DNA of 64,000 nucleotides, taken from contig NZ_CABFVU010000002.1 of assembly GCF_902150045.1 (NCBI RefSeq), positions 732,001 through 796,000 on the forward strand, given 5' to 3'. Positions 53,513-63,200 of this stretch are shown piece by piece. The first letter of the stretch is position 1; each line of letters opens with the position of its first letter. A program made the translations under genes and the position numbers. The notes beneath the pieces were generated by a model. It did no database searches. It was not told the DNA's origin and was given only the letters and a program-made list of their open reading frames with translations. This DNA is from Chitinophaga polysaccharea. Lineage in GTDB: Bacteria > Bacteroidota > Bacteroidia > Chitinophagales > Chitinophagaceae.

Positions 53513-53530
53513 ATAGCAATTCAGGACCGC

Positions 53531-53560
53531 GAAATTATAACATTTCCGATAATTACCAAA
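53531..53560 (-). promoter_or_regulatory. Promoter of tRNA-Gln(CTG)
   Basis: On the minus strand TTTG (53557-53560), a 17-bp spacer, then TATAATTTC (53531-53539), close to TAnnTTTG. The tRNA begins 18 bp after it. Confidence 0.55.
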
Positions 53561-53666
53561 TTTTTAATCCCTTTTTCTGGAAAAAAGTTCTTTAAAACGT
53601 TGGAAATCACATACTGATACGCCAATTCAGTAACCTCTTTTATACTTGTAATTCTCAAAACTGGCT

Positions 53667-55190
53667 ATGTTATTACTATCCACCCCATCCCCTGGTTTCG
53701 GCGCGTTTATATTCAGCAACCGGCGTAATGGCCTGCTTCTGGCAGCGGCTGTTGTTATTGCGTTAATGAAGATGATCATATTTAAGCATTTCTTCCCCTA
53801 TATGGATTTTACCTCTGATACAGGATCCTATATGGAAACGGCTTTGCAGAACAGGAACTATAACCTCTGGCCGGTGGGTTATTCCAAATTCCTGTGGTTG
53901 TTTCACCAGTTTTCACGTTCGGAAACCATGCTGGCGGCAGTGCAGTTTGCGATGCTGGAAGCCAGTGCATTTTTCTTTTACTTTAGCGTGTGTTATATTT
54001 TTAACCCACAGAGTTATTTCCGGTATGGGTTTTATGCATTCCTGCTGATTAATCCCTTATTCCCTTTCCTGAGCAATTATTTTATTTCTGATGCCTTGTT
54101 CCTTTCGCTGGGGCTTACATGGATTACCCTGCTGCTATGGATCCTGCATAAGCCTACCACATTGCTGCTGGTATTTCATGGAGCATTATTAGGGTATGCA
54201 TTTACAGTACGGTACAATGCCATGTTTTACCCGCTGGTAGCACTGATACCGATCCTGCTGTCGGCTTACCGGCCCTGGCAGAAAATAGCTGCTATTTTAC
54301 TGCCCGTGGTACTGATTGTTTCATTTGTGATATTCACCCGTCAGAAAACGGCAGAACATTCCGGGGTGAAAATATTCTCTGCTTTCAGTGGCTGGCAGAT
54401 CATGAATAATGCCATGTACATGTTGCAGTATATACCGCTGGATTCAGCGGGAGTACCGGCGCAGCTTGCGGTAACCCATAAAGCCGTGTATCATTATATT
54501 ACGGCGGTGAGGAAGTTGCCCAGAAAGATCGCTGTGTCTGACGGGTCGTATTTTATGTGGGATATGAACGGGCCTCAGAAGGGAATGTTGAGGGATTATG
54601 TACTGGCGCATAAAGACAAAGACGTATACGCCGGCTGGAGCGCAGTAGCGCCCCTGTGTAGTGAATACGGCAATTATATGATCAGGAAGTATCCCTGGGA
54701 TTTTACCCGTTACTACCTGCTTGGCAATGCGAAGCTTTATTTATTGCCGGAGCTGGAAGTATTGGGCGGCTATAACCGGCCGGTAATTAACCTGGTGAAT
54801 AAAGAGGTAGCTGCTTTTTTCAAAGATGGAGATAAACCTAAGCCGGAAGGTAAATACAACGATCTGCAAAGCACGCTCATGTCGCTGTTCCCTTCACTGA
54901 TCGTTATTTGTCATTTGTTGTTCCTGGAAGAAACCATCCGTTATCTTGTTAAAAAAGGGATCCGGAAAACCAGCCGCAAATTTAATGTAGCGCTGTTGTT
55001 ATGCTGGGTTTTCATTGCACTGAATTTTGCATTCAGCGTTTTTGCTGCACCTATTGTACTAAGATACCAGGTGCTGCTGATTGTATTATTGCTGGGTTAT
55101 ACCCTGCTGCTTACAGAAATAACCGATGCGCCGTTAATACACTGCGAAGAAGCCGAAACGGAAGAAGAGCCCCTGATGCTGGGCATATAG
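53667..55190 (+). CDS. Polytopic membrane protein, probable GT-C type glycosyltransferase
   Basis: 507 residues with about ten to twelve transmembrane helices (for example 24-40, 120-140, 165-200, 205-225, 410-430, 445-485). The first loop after helix 1 has YMDFTSDTGSYMETAL; an Asp in this place is typical of GT-C glycosyltransferases that use lipid-linked sugars. The C-terminal tail is acidic (EEAETEEEPLMLGI). It stands between tRNA-Gln and the tricorn-like gene on the plus strand. The glycosyltransferase call rests on fold pattern only; no close family is recognised. Confidence 0.6.
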   Translation: MLLLSTPSPGFGAFIFSNRRNGLLLAAAVVIALMKMIIFKHFFPYMDFTSDTGSYMETALQNRNYNLWPVGYSKFLWLFHQFSRSETMLAAVQFAMLEASAFFFYFSVCYIFNPQSYFRYGFYAFLLINPLFPFLSNYFISDALFLSLGLTWITLLLWILHKPTTLLLVFHGALLGYAFTVRYNAMFYPLVALIPILLSAYRPWQKIAAILLPVVLIVSFVIFTRQKTAEHSGVKIFSAFSGWQIMNNAMYMLQYIPLDSAGVPAQLAVTHKAVYHYITAVRKLPRKIAVSDGSYFMWDMNGPQKGMLRDYVLAHKDKDVYAGWSAVAPLCSEYGNYMIRKYPWDFTRYYLLGNAKLYLLPELEVLGGYNRPVINLVNKEVAAFFKDGDKPKPEGKYNDLQSTLMSLFPSLIVICHLLFLEETIRYLVKKGIRKTSRKFNVALLLCWVFIALNFAFSVFAAPIVLRYQVLLIVLLLGYTLLLTEITDAPLIHCEEAETEEEPLMLGI

Positions 55191-55220
55191 CAGGCCTGTT
55201 TCAGCTGGAAATATGAATTA

Positions 55221-55228
55221 TATATTTG
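55221..55228 (+). promoter_or_regulatory. Possible promoter of the tricorn-like protease gene
   Basis: TATATTTG fits TAnnTTTG and lies 43 bp before the start codon; a weak -33 TTTC is about 20 bp upstream. Confidence 0.45.
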
Positions 55229-55271
55229 TATCTTTAACCGGCCTGTTACAAACTGCATTCATGCATCACGA

Positions 55272-58200
55272 ATGAAAAGACTGATAACTTCTTTGCTTAT
55301 CTTGTGTTTTGGGAAATATTTATTTGCCCAGAATTCTCCCCGCTGGTTGCGTTATCCTTCTCTTTCTCCTGACGGAAAAACAATTGCATTTACTTATAAA
55401 GGCGATTTATATAAGGTAGCTGCTACCGGTGGTACTGCTGTGCGGTTAACCAGTAGCAATGGAGAAGAGTGGATGCCTGTATGGAGCCATAATGGCCGCA
55501 GTATTGCTTTTGCGTCGGATCGCTATGGTAACGCAGATATTTTCCTGGTAGATGCCAGCGGCGGGAATGAGAAACAACTCACCTTTCATTCTGCTGATGA
55601 GTATCCGTATGATTTTAATGAAGATGATCAACAGGTTATTTTCGGAGGAGCAAGAATGGATGCAACGGATAACCGCCAGTTCCCCTCAGAGGCACAGCCT
55701 GAGCTTTATCGTGTGCCCGTGAACGGTAGCCGGGTATTACAACTGCTGCCTGTACCTGCAGAAGATGCAAAGATCAGCCCGCAATACATTGTTTATCATG
55801 ATAAGAAAAACCGGGAGAACCAGTGGCGTAAGCACCAGGTATCCGCTGCGGCAAGAGATATATGGCTGTATAACCGGCAAAGCGGCGTATATAGGCAGCT
55901 AACGGATTTCCCCGGGGAAGACAGATCCCCCGTGTTTACAGATAATGGAAAGGCTATCTGTTATCTGAGTGAAGCGGGCGGCAGTTTTAATGTATACCGT
56001 TTGTGGCTGGATCGTCCTGCGAAGCCTGAACAACTGACCATATTTAAGGATTACCCTGTGAGGTTTTTGAGCGCAGCCGGCAATGGCTTGCTGTGCTTCG
56101 GTTTCAACGGTGATATTTATTTGCAAACGCCGGGCGCCGCACCCGAAAAAGTACACATTCAAATTAACAACCAGGCCACAGAAAATATAAAGGTGGTGCC
56201 GGTAGCGGATCATATTAAATACGGTGTAGTGTCGCCCTCCGGTAAGGAATTTGGTTTTATTTTCAGGGGAGATGTATTTGCCGCCGGCATGGCTCATGGC
56301 GCCATCAGGCAACTGACGCATACACCCGGAGAAGAGGCAGACCTGAGCTTTTCACCGGATGGCACAAAAGTACTGTACGCCAGTGAAACCAGCCATGGCT
56401 GGCAGCTTTGCACAGCGGATCTGCAACATGGAAAAGAAACGGTGTTGCTGGTCAACGGACAGGAAAATTACCAGCCCTTGTATTCCCCGGATGGAAAAGA
56501 AGTGGCTTATATCGAGAACAGGGTTACGTTAAAGGTATATAACATCGCTTCCGGCAAGAGCCGTCGCATAGCATCGTTGTTCAGCCGTAAAGACCACGAC
56601 CAGTACTTCCGCTGGAGCCCTGATGGCAAATATTTGCTGGTGCAATATAATCAGCCAGGCGCGGGTAACCAGGAAATAGGCCTGGTACCAGCCGATGGCC
56701 AGGGCAGCCTGCAAAATATTACGCAAAGCGGTTTTAACGATGAAGGTGCACAATGGGCAATGAACGGGAAAATGATGATCTGGAAAAGCGACCGGAACGG
56801 ACTGCGGGGTTTTTCTTCCGGTAGCGGCCGGCAACAGGACGTATATGCGTTACCGTTCACCGGCACTGATTTTAAAGAAGCCGAACGGATCACAAAACTC
56901 ACGCCTTCCTCAGCAATGCTGGGAGATGTATTGCTCAGTAAAAACGGCAATAAATTATATTATCTCGTAAAATCCGGCGTTACTTACCAGTTGTGGATAA
57001 CGGATATACCAGCCAAAACATCCGCCATGCCTTTGTCGGTAAAGGCGGAAGATGCCTCCCTGCAATGGGATACTGCACAACAGCAGCTTTTCCTGGTGGC
57101 AGATGCCCGCCTCCTGCAACTGGATACCACGGGTCAGACGCAACATAGCATTACCATTAATGGCAGCATGAAAGCAGACCTGGCCGCGGAACGGCAGGCG
57201 ATGTTTTCACATATATGGAGAAGAACAAAAGAAGCATTTTATACCGCCGGTTATCATGGGGCCGATTGGGAAGCATATGGCCGGAATTATGAACAGTTCC
57301 TGCCACATATTGCCAATAACTTTGAACTGGCGGAAATGATAAGCGAAATGCTGGGAGAGCTGAACGTGAGCCATAGCGGCGCAACAGGCAGCAATATTGC
57401 TGATGAGAAAGAAGAAACGGCTTCACTGGGTATTTGTTACGATGTATCTTACAGTGATGCCGGTGTGAAAATAACCAGCATACTCCCCACCGGACCGCTG
57501 GACCAGGAAGCATTTGGCCTGCAACCGGGAATGCTTATCATGGCTATAGAAGGGGAGGAGATTACGGCAGACAAAGATCTTTCCCAATATCTCAACCAAA
57601 AGGCAGGCAAGAATACGCGGCTTACTATCAATGATGGCCATCAGCTGCGGGATATAGCCGTAACGCCGGTTTCACGGGATGCGGAAAGCGAGCTGCTGTA
57701 TAAAAGATGGGTAAAACGCAACAGCGAAGAAGTAACGCGCAGCAGTAACGGGCAACTGGGATACGTGCATTTATACCGGATGAATGACGCTGCCTATCGC
57801 AATGCCTATAGCGAAATAATGGGCCGGTATGCAGGTTGTAAAGGTATTATAGTAGATACCCGTTTTAACCGGGGAGGCGATCTGGCCTCAGACCTGAACA
57901 TGATGCTGACCGGCACGGAGGTAAGAAAAAATACTACGGACTCCCAGGTGGAAAGCATTGAGCCGGGCTTCCGGTGGACAAAGTCCTCAGCAGTGATTGC
58001 CAATGAAGCCAACTACAGCGATGGCAGCTGTTTCGCGTTCGATTACCAGTATCTTCACATAGGCAAGCTGGTAGGAATGCCGGTGCCGGGAAGCTGTACC
58101 TTTATGACAGGAGAAACACTGCCCGACGGTAATCTCCATTGGAGCGTACCTTCACTGGGGGTGAAAAGCAGGGAAGGGTATTACCTGGAAAATCATCAGA

Positions 58201-58316
58201 CAGAACCGGATATACGGGTGAATAATCTGCCGGGGGATATCACCAGGGGAAAGGACCAGCAGCTGGAAGCAGCCATCCGCCAACTGATGAAGGAAATTGC
58301 ACCATCAACATTATAA
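55272..58316 (+). CDS. Tricorn-like S41 peptidase
   Basis: 1014 residues with a signal peptide (about 1-19, ending LFAQ), so exported, unlike archaeal tricorn. Residues about 25-620 are WD40/PD40-type beta-propeller repeats (SLSPDGKTIAFTYKGDLY, SFSPDGTKVLYASE, YSPDGKEVAYIENR). A PDZ-like domain lies about 720-800 (LGICYDVSYSDAGVKITSI, GLQPGMLIMAIEGEEI), then the S41 core. The full tetrad is visible: Ser700-His701 (NVSHSGATG), the nucleophile Ser916 in EANYSDGS and Glu978 in QTEPDIRV. It should trim peptides in the periplasm. It ends 14 bp before a sigma gene, so the two may share a transcript. Confidence 0.9.
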   Translation: MKRLITSLLILCFGKYLFAQNSPRWLRYPSLSPDGKTIAFTYKGDLYKVAATGGTAVRLTSSNGEEWMPVWSHNGRSIAFASDRYGNADIFLVDASGGNEKQLTFHSADEYPYDFNEDDQQVIFGGARMDATDNRQFPSEAQPELYRVPVNGSRVLQLLPVPAEDAKISPQYIVYHDKKNRENQWRKHQVSAAARDIWLYNRQSGVYRQLTDFPGEDRSPVFTDNGKAICYLSEAGGSFNVYRLWLDRPAKPEQLTIFKDYPVRFLSAAGNGLLCFGFNGDIYLQTPGAAPEKVHIQINNQATENIKVVPVADHIKYGVVSPSGKEFGFIFRGDVFAAGMAHGAIRQLTHTPGEEADLSFSPDGTKVLYASETSHGWQLCTADLQHGKETVLLVNGQENYQPLYSPDGKEVAYIENRVTLKVYNIASGKSRRIASLFSRKDHDQYFRWSPDGKYLLVQYNQPGAGNQEIGLVPADGQGSLQNITQSGFNDEGAQWAMNGKMMIWKSDRNGLRGFSSGSGRQQDVYALPFTGTDFKEAERITKLTPSSAMLGDVLLSKNGNKLYYLVKSGVTYQLWITDIPAKTSAMPLSVKAEDASLQWDTAQQQLFLVADARLLQLDTTGQTQHSITINGSMKADLAAERQAMFSHIWRRTKEAFYTAGYHGADWEAYGRNYEQFLPHIANNFELAEMISEMLGELNVSHSGATGSNIADEKEETASLGICYDVSYSDAGVKITSILPTGPLDQEAFGLQPGMLIMAIEGEEITADKDLSQYLNQKAGKNTRLTINDGHQLRDIAVTPVSRDAESELLYKRWVKRNSEEVTRSSNGQLGYVHLYRMNDAAYRNAYSEIMGRYAGCKGIIVDTRFNRGGDLASDLNMMLTGTEVRKNTTDSQVESIEPGFRWTKSSAVIANEANYSDGSCFAFDYQYLHIGKLVGMPVPGSCTFMTGETLPDGNLHWSVPSLGVKSREGYYLENHQTEPDIRVNNLPGDITRGKDQQLEAAIRQLMKEIAPSTL

Positions 58317-58330
58317 CGACCTGTATTTTT

Positions 58331-58882
58331 ATGTCTTATGAAGAAGACAATAATATTCAATGGGAGCGCCTGAGAAACGGCGATAAACAGGCGTTGTTTG
58401 CACTGTATAATAATACCTATTCACACCTGCTGAGGTTTGGATTAAAAGTATGTGGCAGCGATGAACTGGTAAAAGATTGTATTACACAATTGTTCCTGCA
58501 GCTGTGGTCCCGGCACCAGGGACTGCCCGAAGTGACCAATGTACCTGCCTATTTATTTACCGCATTGAAAAGACAGTTACTGGATCAACTGGCCTACCAG
58601 TCGAAGATCCATGCTGCTATTCATCGCATGACCGATAAAGAAGCGGAAAGCGAATTATCTTATGAGGAAATTATCATCCGGGTACAACAGGATGAAGAAT
58701 TAAAACAGCGGCTGCAGGTGGCGCTGAAGGCGCTTACTCCCCGGCAGATAGAGCTGATACGGCTGAAATTTTTTGAGGGAATGTCGTATGAACAGATCGC
58801 TGCACAAACTTCCCAAACGGTGAAAACGGCCTACAATACCATCTATGATGCCATTAAATCACTAAGGAAAATGCTGAAGTAA
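58331..58882 (+). CDS. ECF RNA polymerase sigma factor
   Basis: 183 residues. Region 2 (about 20-85; DELVKDCITQLFLQLWSR, AYLFTALKRQLLDQL) and region 4 (about 125-178; LTPRQIELIRLKFFEGMSYEQIAAQTSQTVKTAYNTI) are complete, ending KSLRKMLK with no hydrophobic tail. It resembles the sigma at 25704 (same KDCI.QLFL and VKTAYN blocks). Its partner FecR is 159 bp downstream. The 3' end of the gene is part of a 68-bp imperfect tandem duplication. It starts only 14 bp after the tricorn-like gene. Confidence 0.94.
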   Translation: MSYEEDNNIQWERLRNGDKQALFALYNNTYSHLLRFGLKVCGSDELVKDCITQLFLQLWSRHQGLPEVTNVPAYLFTALKRQLLDQLAYQSKIHAAIHRMTDKEAESELSYEEIIIRVQQDEELKQRLQVALKALTPRQIELIRLKFFEGMSYEQIAAQTSQTVKTAYNTIYDAIKSLRKMLK

Positions 58883-58969
58883 CAAGTGTTCCCCCATCTC
58901 CTTTAGCAAACTATGATATCATTAAATCATGAAGGAAAACACTTCAGCAACAGGCGTTTTCCATCTTCC
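58843..58969 (+). repeat. Imperfect tandem duplication of the sigma gene 3' end
   Basis: Copy 1 (58843-58901) covers the last codons of the sigma gene and its trailer; copy 2 (58911-58969) repeats it with a period of 68 bp, roughly three quarters of bases identical and one length difference (both contain ATTAAATCA and AAGGAAAA, and end CCATCT plus CC). In the sigma frame copy 2 reads YDIIKS and stop. Confidence 0.7.
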
Positions 58970-58995
58970 TAAAAAAAATTTAAGAAAACCTTAGG

Positions 58996-59011
58996 AAAAC
59001 CGGCTGGTTTT
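58996..59011 (+). promoter_or_regulatory. Small hairpin between sigma and FecR genes
   Basis: AAAACC (58996-59001) / GGTTTT (59006-59011) with loop GGCT, 30 bp before fecR. Position resembles the terminator-like hairpin at 27084, but it is weaker. Confidence 0.35.
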
Positions 59012-59041
59012 GCCGTCTGTATAATCAAAGGCATTACCTAC

Positions 59042-60124
59042 ATGAATTTCCTGGATTTCGAAGCCGCCGATTTTGCATGTGATGAATCTTTCCAGCGCTA
59101 TTGCCTGGAAGAGAATGACACCGATGTATTATTTTGGGAGAGCTGGATAGCCCGTCATCCTGAAAAGGAGGCTGCTGTACAGGAAGCCCGGTATATGATC
59201 GGGGTATTGTCTGCCCGTCAGGGCAGCCGCCTGGAACAACTCAAACATCTCAAAGATGGCATTGCCCGGTATGATTTGCTCCATATGGCCCTGGAAGAAA
59301 CACCTGAACGAAATGCCTCTCCTTCCGCCAGGAGAACCAGTTCGTTATTTAAATATGCCGCTGTATTGGCAGGTATGGTAATGCTGGCCGGTGCTATTTA
59401 CCTGTTCAACCGGTATAAGACCCCGGCAGATATCACATCTCCCAAAACAAGCATTGTGATCAATGCCGGCAACGATCCCCGTAAAACAGTAGTGCTGCCT
59501 GATGGCTCCTCCATTATTCTGCGGAAGAACAGTTCTGTGGAACTGGCCGCCGGGTTTAATGAAGCCAACAGGAAGCTTACCCTTACGGGCGAGGCTTTTT
59601 TTGATGTAACACAACATGCGCAGTACCCTTTTATAGTGCATACCGCTGCTTTTGATATTAAGGTACTGGGCACCGTTTTTAATGTAAGCGCCTATGCCGG
59701 CAGCCATGAGGCGGAAACCGCTTTGTTTAAAGGCAAGGTGGAAGTTACACTGGCCGGCAAACCGGAAGAAAAGATCGTATTACAACCAAATCAGAAACTG
59801 ACAACCAATGCAGTTACATTGCCCGCACCAGCTTCCCCGTTTAAAGTAGTGCCGCTCGATGCGGACCCGGTGAACCATAAAGCCAGGGAAATAGCCTGGG
59901 TAAGGAACCGCCTGGAAATTGAAAATGAGCCGCTGGAAGTTATAGCAGGCAAGCTGGAGAAATGGTATGGCATTAAAGTCACCTTTGCAGATGAAGCCGT
60001 GAAGCAATACCGGTATTCCGGCACTTTTGAAAGTGAAACGATCCTGAAAGCACTGGATGCACTGCAGTTATCTTATCCGTTCAACTTTAAAATGGTGAAC
60101 GAGGAAATCATTATCAGTAAATAA
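59042..60124 (+). CDS. FecR-family anti-sigma regulator (class with long cytoplasmic region)
   Basis: 360 residues. The cytoplasmic part (1-100: FQRYCLEENDTDVLFWESWIARHPE) resembles that of the FecR at 24606. A membrane helix is at about 102-123. The FecR domain (about 140-240: VLPDGSSIILRKNSSVELA, LTGEAFFDVTQHA, IKVLGTVFNVSAYA) and DUF4974 domain (about 275-358) are periplasmic and close to the downstream SusC STN domain. It controls the sigma factor at 58331. Confidence 0.94.
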   Translation: MNFLDFEAADFACDESFQRYCLEENDTDVLFWESWIARHPEKEAAVQEARYMIGVLSARQGSRLEQLKHLKDGIARYDLLHMALEETPERNASPSARRTSSLFKYAAVLAGMVMLAGAIYLFNRYKTPADITSPKTSIVINAGNDPRKTVVLPDGSSIILRKNSSVELAAGFNEANRKLTLTGEAFFDVTQHAQYPFIVHTAAFDIKVLGTVFNVSAYAGSHEAETALFKGKVEVTLAGKPEEKIVLQPNQKLTTNAVTLPAPASPFKVVPLDADPVNHKAREIAWVRNRLEIENEPLEVIAGKLEKWYGIKVTFADEAVKQYRYSGTFESETILKALDALQLSYPFNFKMVNEEIIISK

Positions 60125-60152
60125 ACAATTTATATATCAACCAAATAAGAAA

Positions 60153-60176
60153 GGGGAAGTGCTGGCACACTTCCCC
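60153..60176 (+). promoter_or_regulatory. Hairpin between FecR and SusC, core GAAGTGCTGGCACACTTC
   Basis: GGGGAAGTG (60153-60161) / CACTTCCCC (60168-60176), loop CTGGCA, in the 109-bp gap. Its core differs from that of the hairpin at 28428-28458 by only one substitution and one base of loop length. Both are preceded by ATCAACCAAA and an A-rich stretch. Confidence 0.7.
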
Positions 60177-60233
60177 CGGAATTAGTCCAGAAAATGTCCT
60201 GACATGATCATTAACTAAACCAACATCAAAGGT

Positions 60234-63200
60234 ATGTTAAAACTTGTATTCCTGGAATGGAAAGGGAAACCTGTTCCCGCCGGCAAATTGCTGCTTACTA
60301 TGAAATTGACTGTTCTTCTTTTTTTGACCTGCCTTCAGGTGCAGGCTATTTGTTTCGCGCAGGAAACGATCACCCTGCAGGTAAAAGAAACAAGTATCAA
60401 ACAATTGCTGAAAACACTGGAGCATCAAACGGCTTACCGTTTTGTATTCCACGATAAAACACTGCCTGAGAACAGGAAGGTGACCGTTGCGGCAAAAGAA
60501 GCCACGCTGGATGCAGTGCTTTCACAGGCATTTGCAGGTACCAACCTGGCATACACCCTGAAAGAAGACGGGCTGGTGGTAGTATATGCCGGCACAGAAA
60601 GTACAGCTGCTGCCGTGAATATAACTATCAATGGAACAGTAAGGGGCCTGGATAACCTGCCCTTACCGGGTGTAACCGTCCGTGCTACCGGTACCACCGC
60701 CGGTACGCTTACCAATTCAGACGGCGCTTACACACTCGTTGCCCCGGATAACGCTACCACGCTACAGTTTTCACTGGTGGGCTATGTTAGCCAGCAGGTA
60801 ACCATCGGCAACAGGCGCGAGATCAATGTAGTATTAACAGAGGATGTGAAAACACTGAATGCGGTAACGGTTACCGGGTATACGAATTATGCGAGGGATA
60901 AATCCACCGCCGCTGCCGGCGTTGTAGGTGCCGATAAGATCACACAGGTGCCCATGGCCACGTTCGACCAGATACTACAGGGCCGTGTGCCGGGAATGGT
61001 AGTATCTGCCGGTTCCGGTCAGCCCGGCACCAGCGCCACTATTACCGTTCGTGGTGTAGGTACTATCAATGGCAGCTCCTCCGTTTTATATGTAATGGAT
61101 GGTATTCCCATTGAAGCCGGCCAGTTCCAGGGCATCAATCCTTCAGATATTGCTTCCGTTACGGTATTGAAAGACGCTTCCGCAAAAGCATTGTACGGAT
61201 CCCGTGGCTCCAACGGGGTGATCGTGATCACTACCAAAAAAGGACAATCCGGGAAAATAGCAGTATCCTATAAATCGCAATATGGTTTTTCCAATATGAC
61301 CACTCCCAAATTCCAGATGATGAATTCCAAAGAGCATCTGCAGTTTGAAGAGGAAATAGGCCTGGAAACCGGCGCCAACCTGGGGCCCGGCTGGGAGTTC
61401 TCCAGTAAAAACCCTGACTACGCGAATAAAACCCCGGCCGAACAACGGGAAGCAGATCATATACTCGATAGCTTAAGGAATACGAATACCGACTGGCGGA
61501 AAATTTTCCTGCAAACAGGCAAATTCCAGGAACAACAACTGAGCGTGAGCGGCGGTAACGACAATGTGAGGTTTTACAGTTCCGTAAATTACTACGACCA
61601 GCAGGGTATTGCCAGGCGCTCTGAACTGAAACGTTACAGCTTTAAGAATAACCTCGATTTTAATGCCGGTAAATTAACCGCCAATATCAACGTGGGCCTT
61701 GCCTATTCTGAATCTTCCTTTATAGAAAGGGAAGCATCCAGCAGCGGCAGCAACCCGCTGGCAGCCGTATACTACGCCCTGCCTTATGAATATCCATATG
61801 CGGCGGATGGTACACTGGTAACCAACTATAATGATGATGTGTACCCTGTGTATGACCTCCGCGAAGGCAGCAATGCCCTGGAAGCATTGTTGAATACCAG
61901 CAGTAAAGACAACCAGCTGAAAAGCATTATCGGTACTTCACTGAATTATATACTGGCAAAAGGACTGGTAGCGAAAACCAGGCTGGGCATCGACTTCAGG
62001 GAAACTACCACAGAGCGCTATGTGAACCCGGATTCCTATTCCGGTTATAAAGTGGATAATGGCGGAAGGGGTAGTTTTGGAGAAGGCGTAACAAGGAATG
62101 TTACATTGGTAAGCACTTCCGGGTTAACGTATTCAAAAGTAACAGGTAAACACGATTTTGAAGTATCAGGTTATTTTGAGTTTACCAAAAATAACTACCG
62201 TGCATTTAATTATACCGGTTATGACCTGGACGACAGGTTGCCCGCCACGCCTGCGGCCATTACACCCGGCTCGCCGTACAGCCCATTGCTGGGTGGCGGC
62301 CGCACTAAAAGCGCACTGGCCTCATACATTGGCGTAGGCCGGTATACCTTTAATGAAAAGTATACGCTGAATGCCAGTTACAGGTACGACGGCGCTTCTA
62401 CCGTACCACCAGATAACCGCTGGCATGGCTTCTATTCCTTTGGTATTGGATGGGAAGTAAAAAGAGAAAATTTTTTGAAAGATGTGAGCTTTGTGGATAA
62501 CCTGCGCTTCCGGGCCAGCTATGGTACTTCTGCCAATCCATTTTCCAACCTGGGGCCTTTTGCTTACTTCCGTACTTACGGAACCGACCAGTATGGCGGT
62601 ATCCCGGCCATTGTGCCTAACCAGCCGGGCAACCCCAACTACGATTGGGAATATGCGAAGGAATTTAACATGGGCTTCGACCTGGGCGTAATGAATAACC
62701 GCATCCGCCTGGTAACGGATGTATATAATAAAATAACGAATAACCTCTTCATAGAACAACCTTTATCTATTACTTCCGGGTTTTCCACCATGTTCCTCAA
62801 CTCCGGCGCTATGCGCAACAGGGGTATAGAAGTGGATCTGCAGGGAGATATTGTGAAGGGAAAAGATTTCACCTGGTCGGTAGGGGTGAACTTTGCGTAT
62901 AACAAAAATGTGATCACCGACCTGGGCGCTTCCGGCGAATTTACGCAGGGCACCACGCAGATCGTGAGGGTAGGCCTTCCTTACGGCTCCCATTATGCGC
63001 CTAAATGGGCCGGCGTGGATCCGCAAACAGGCGATCCTTTGTACTACGATAGATCCGGTAAGAAAACCAGCGATTACAATGAAACAGCTTTAAGCGTAGC
63101 TGAATTTGGCACCTATATTCCTCCTTTTACCGGCGGATTTAATACCGGCCTTACCTGGAAAGGTGTTTACCTGAATGCGCTGTTTACGTTTGCGGATAAA

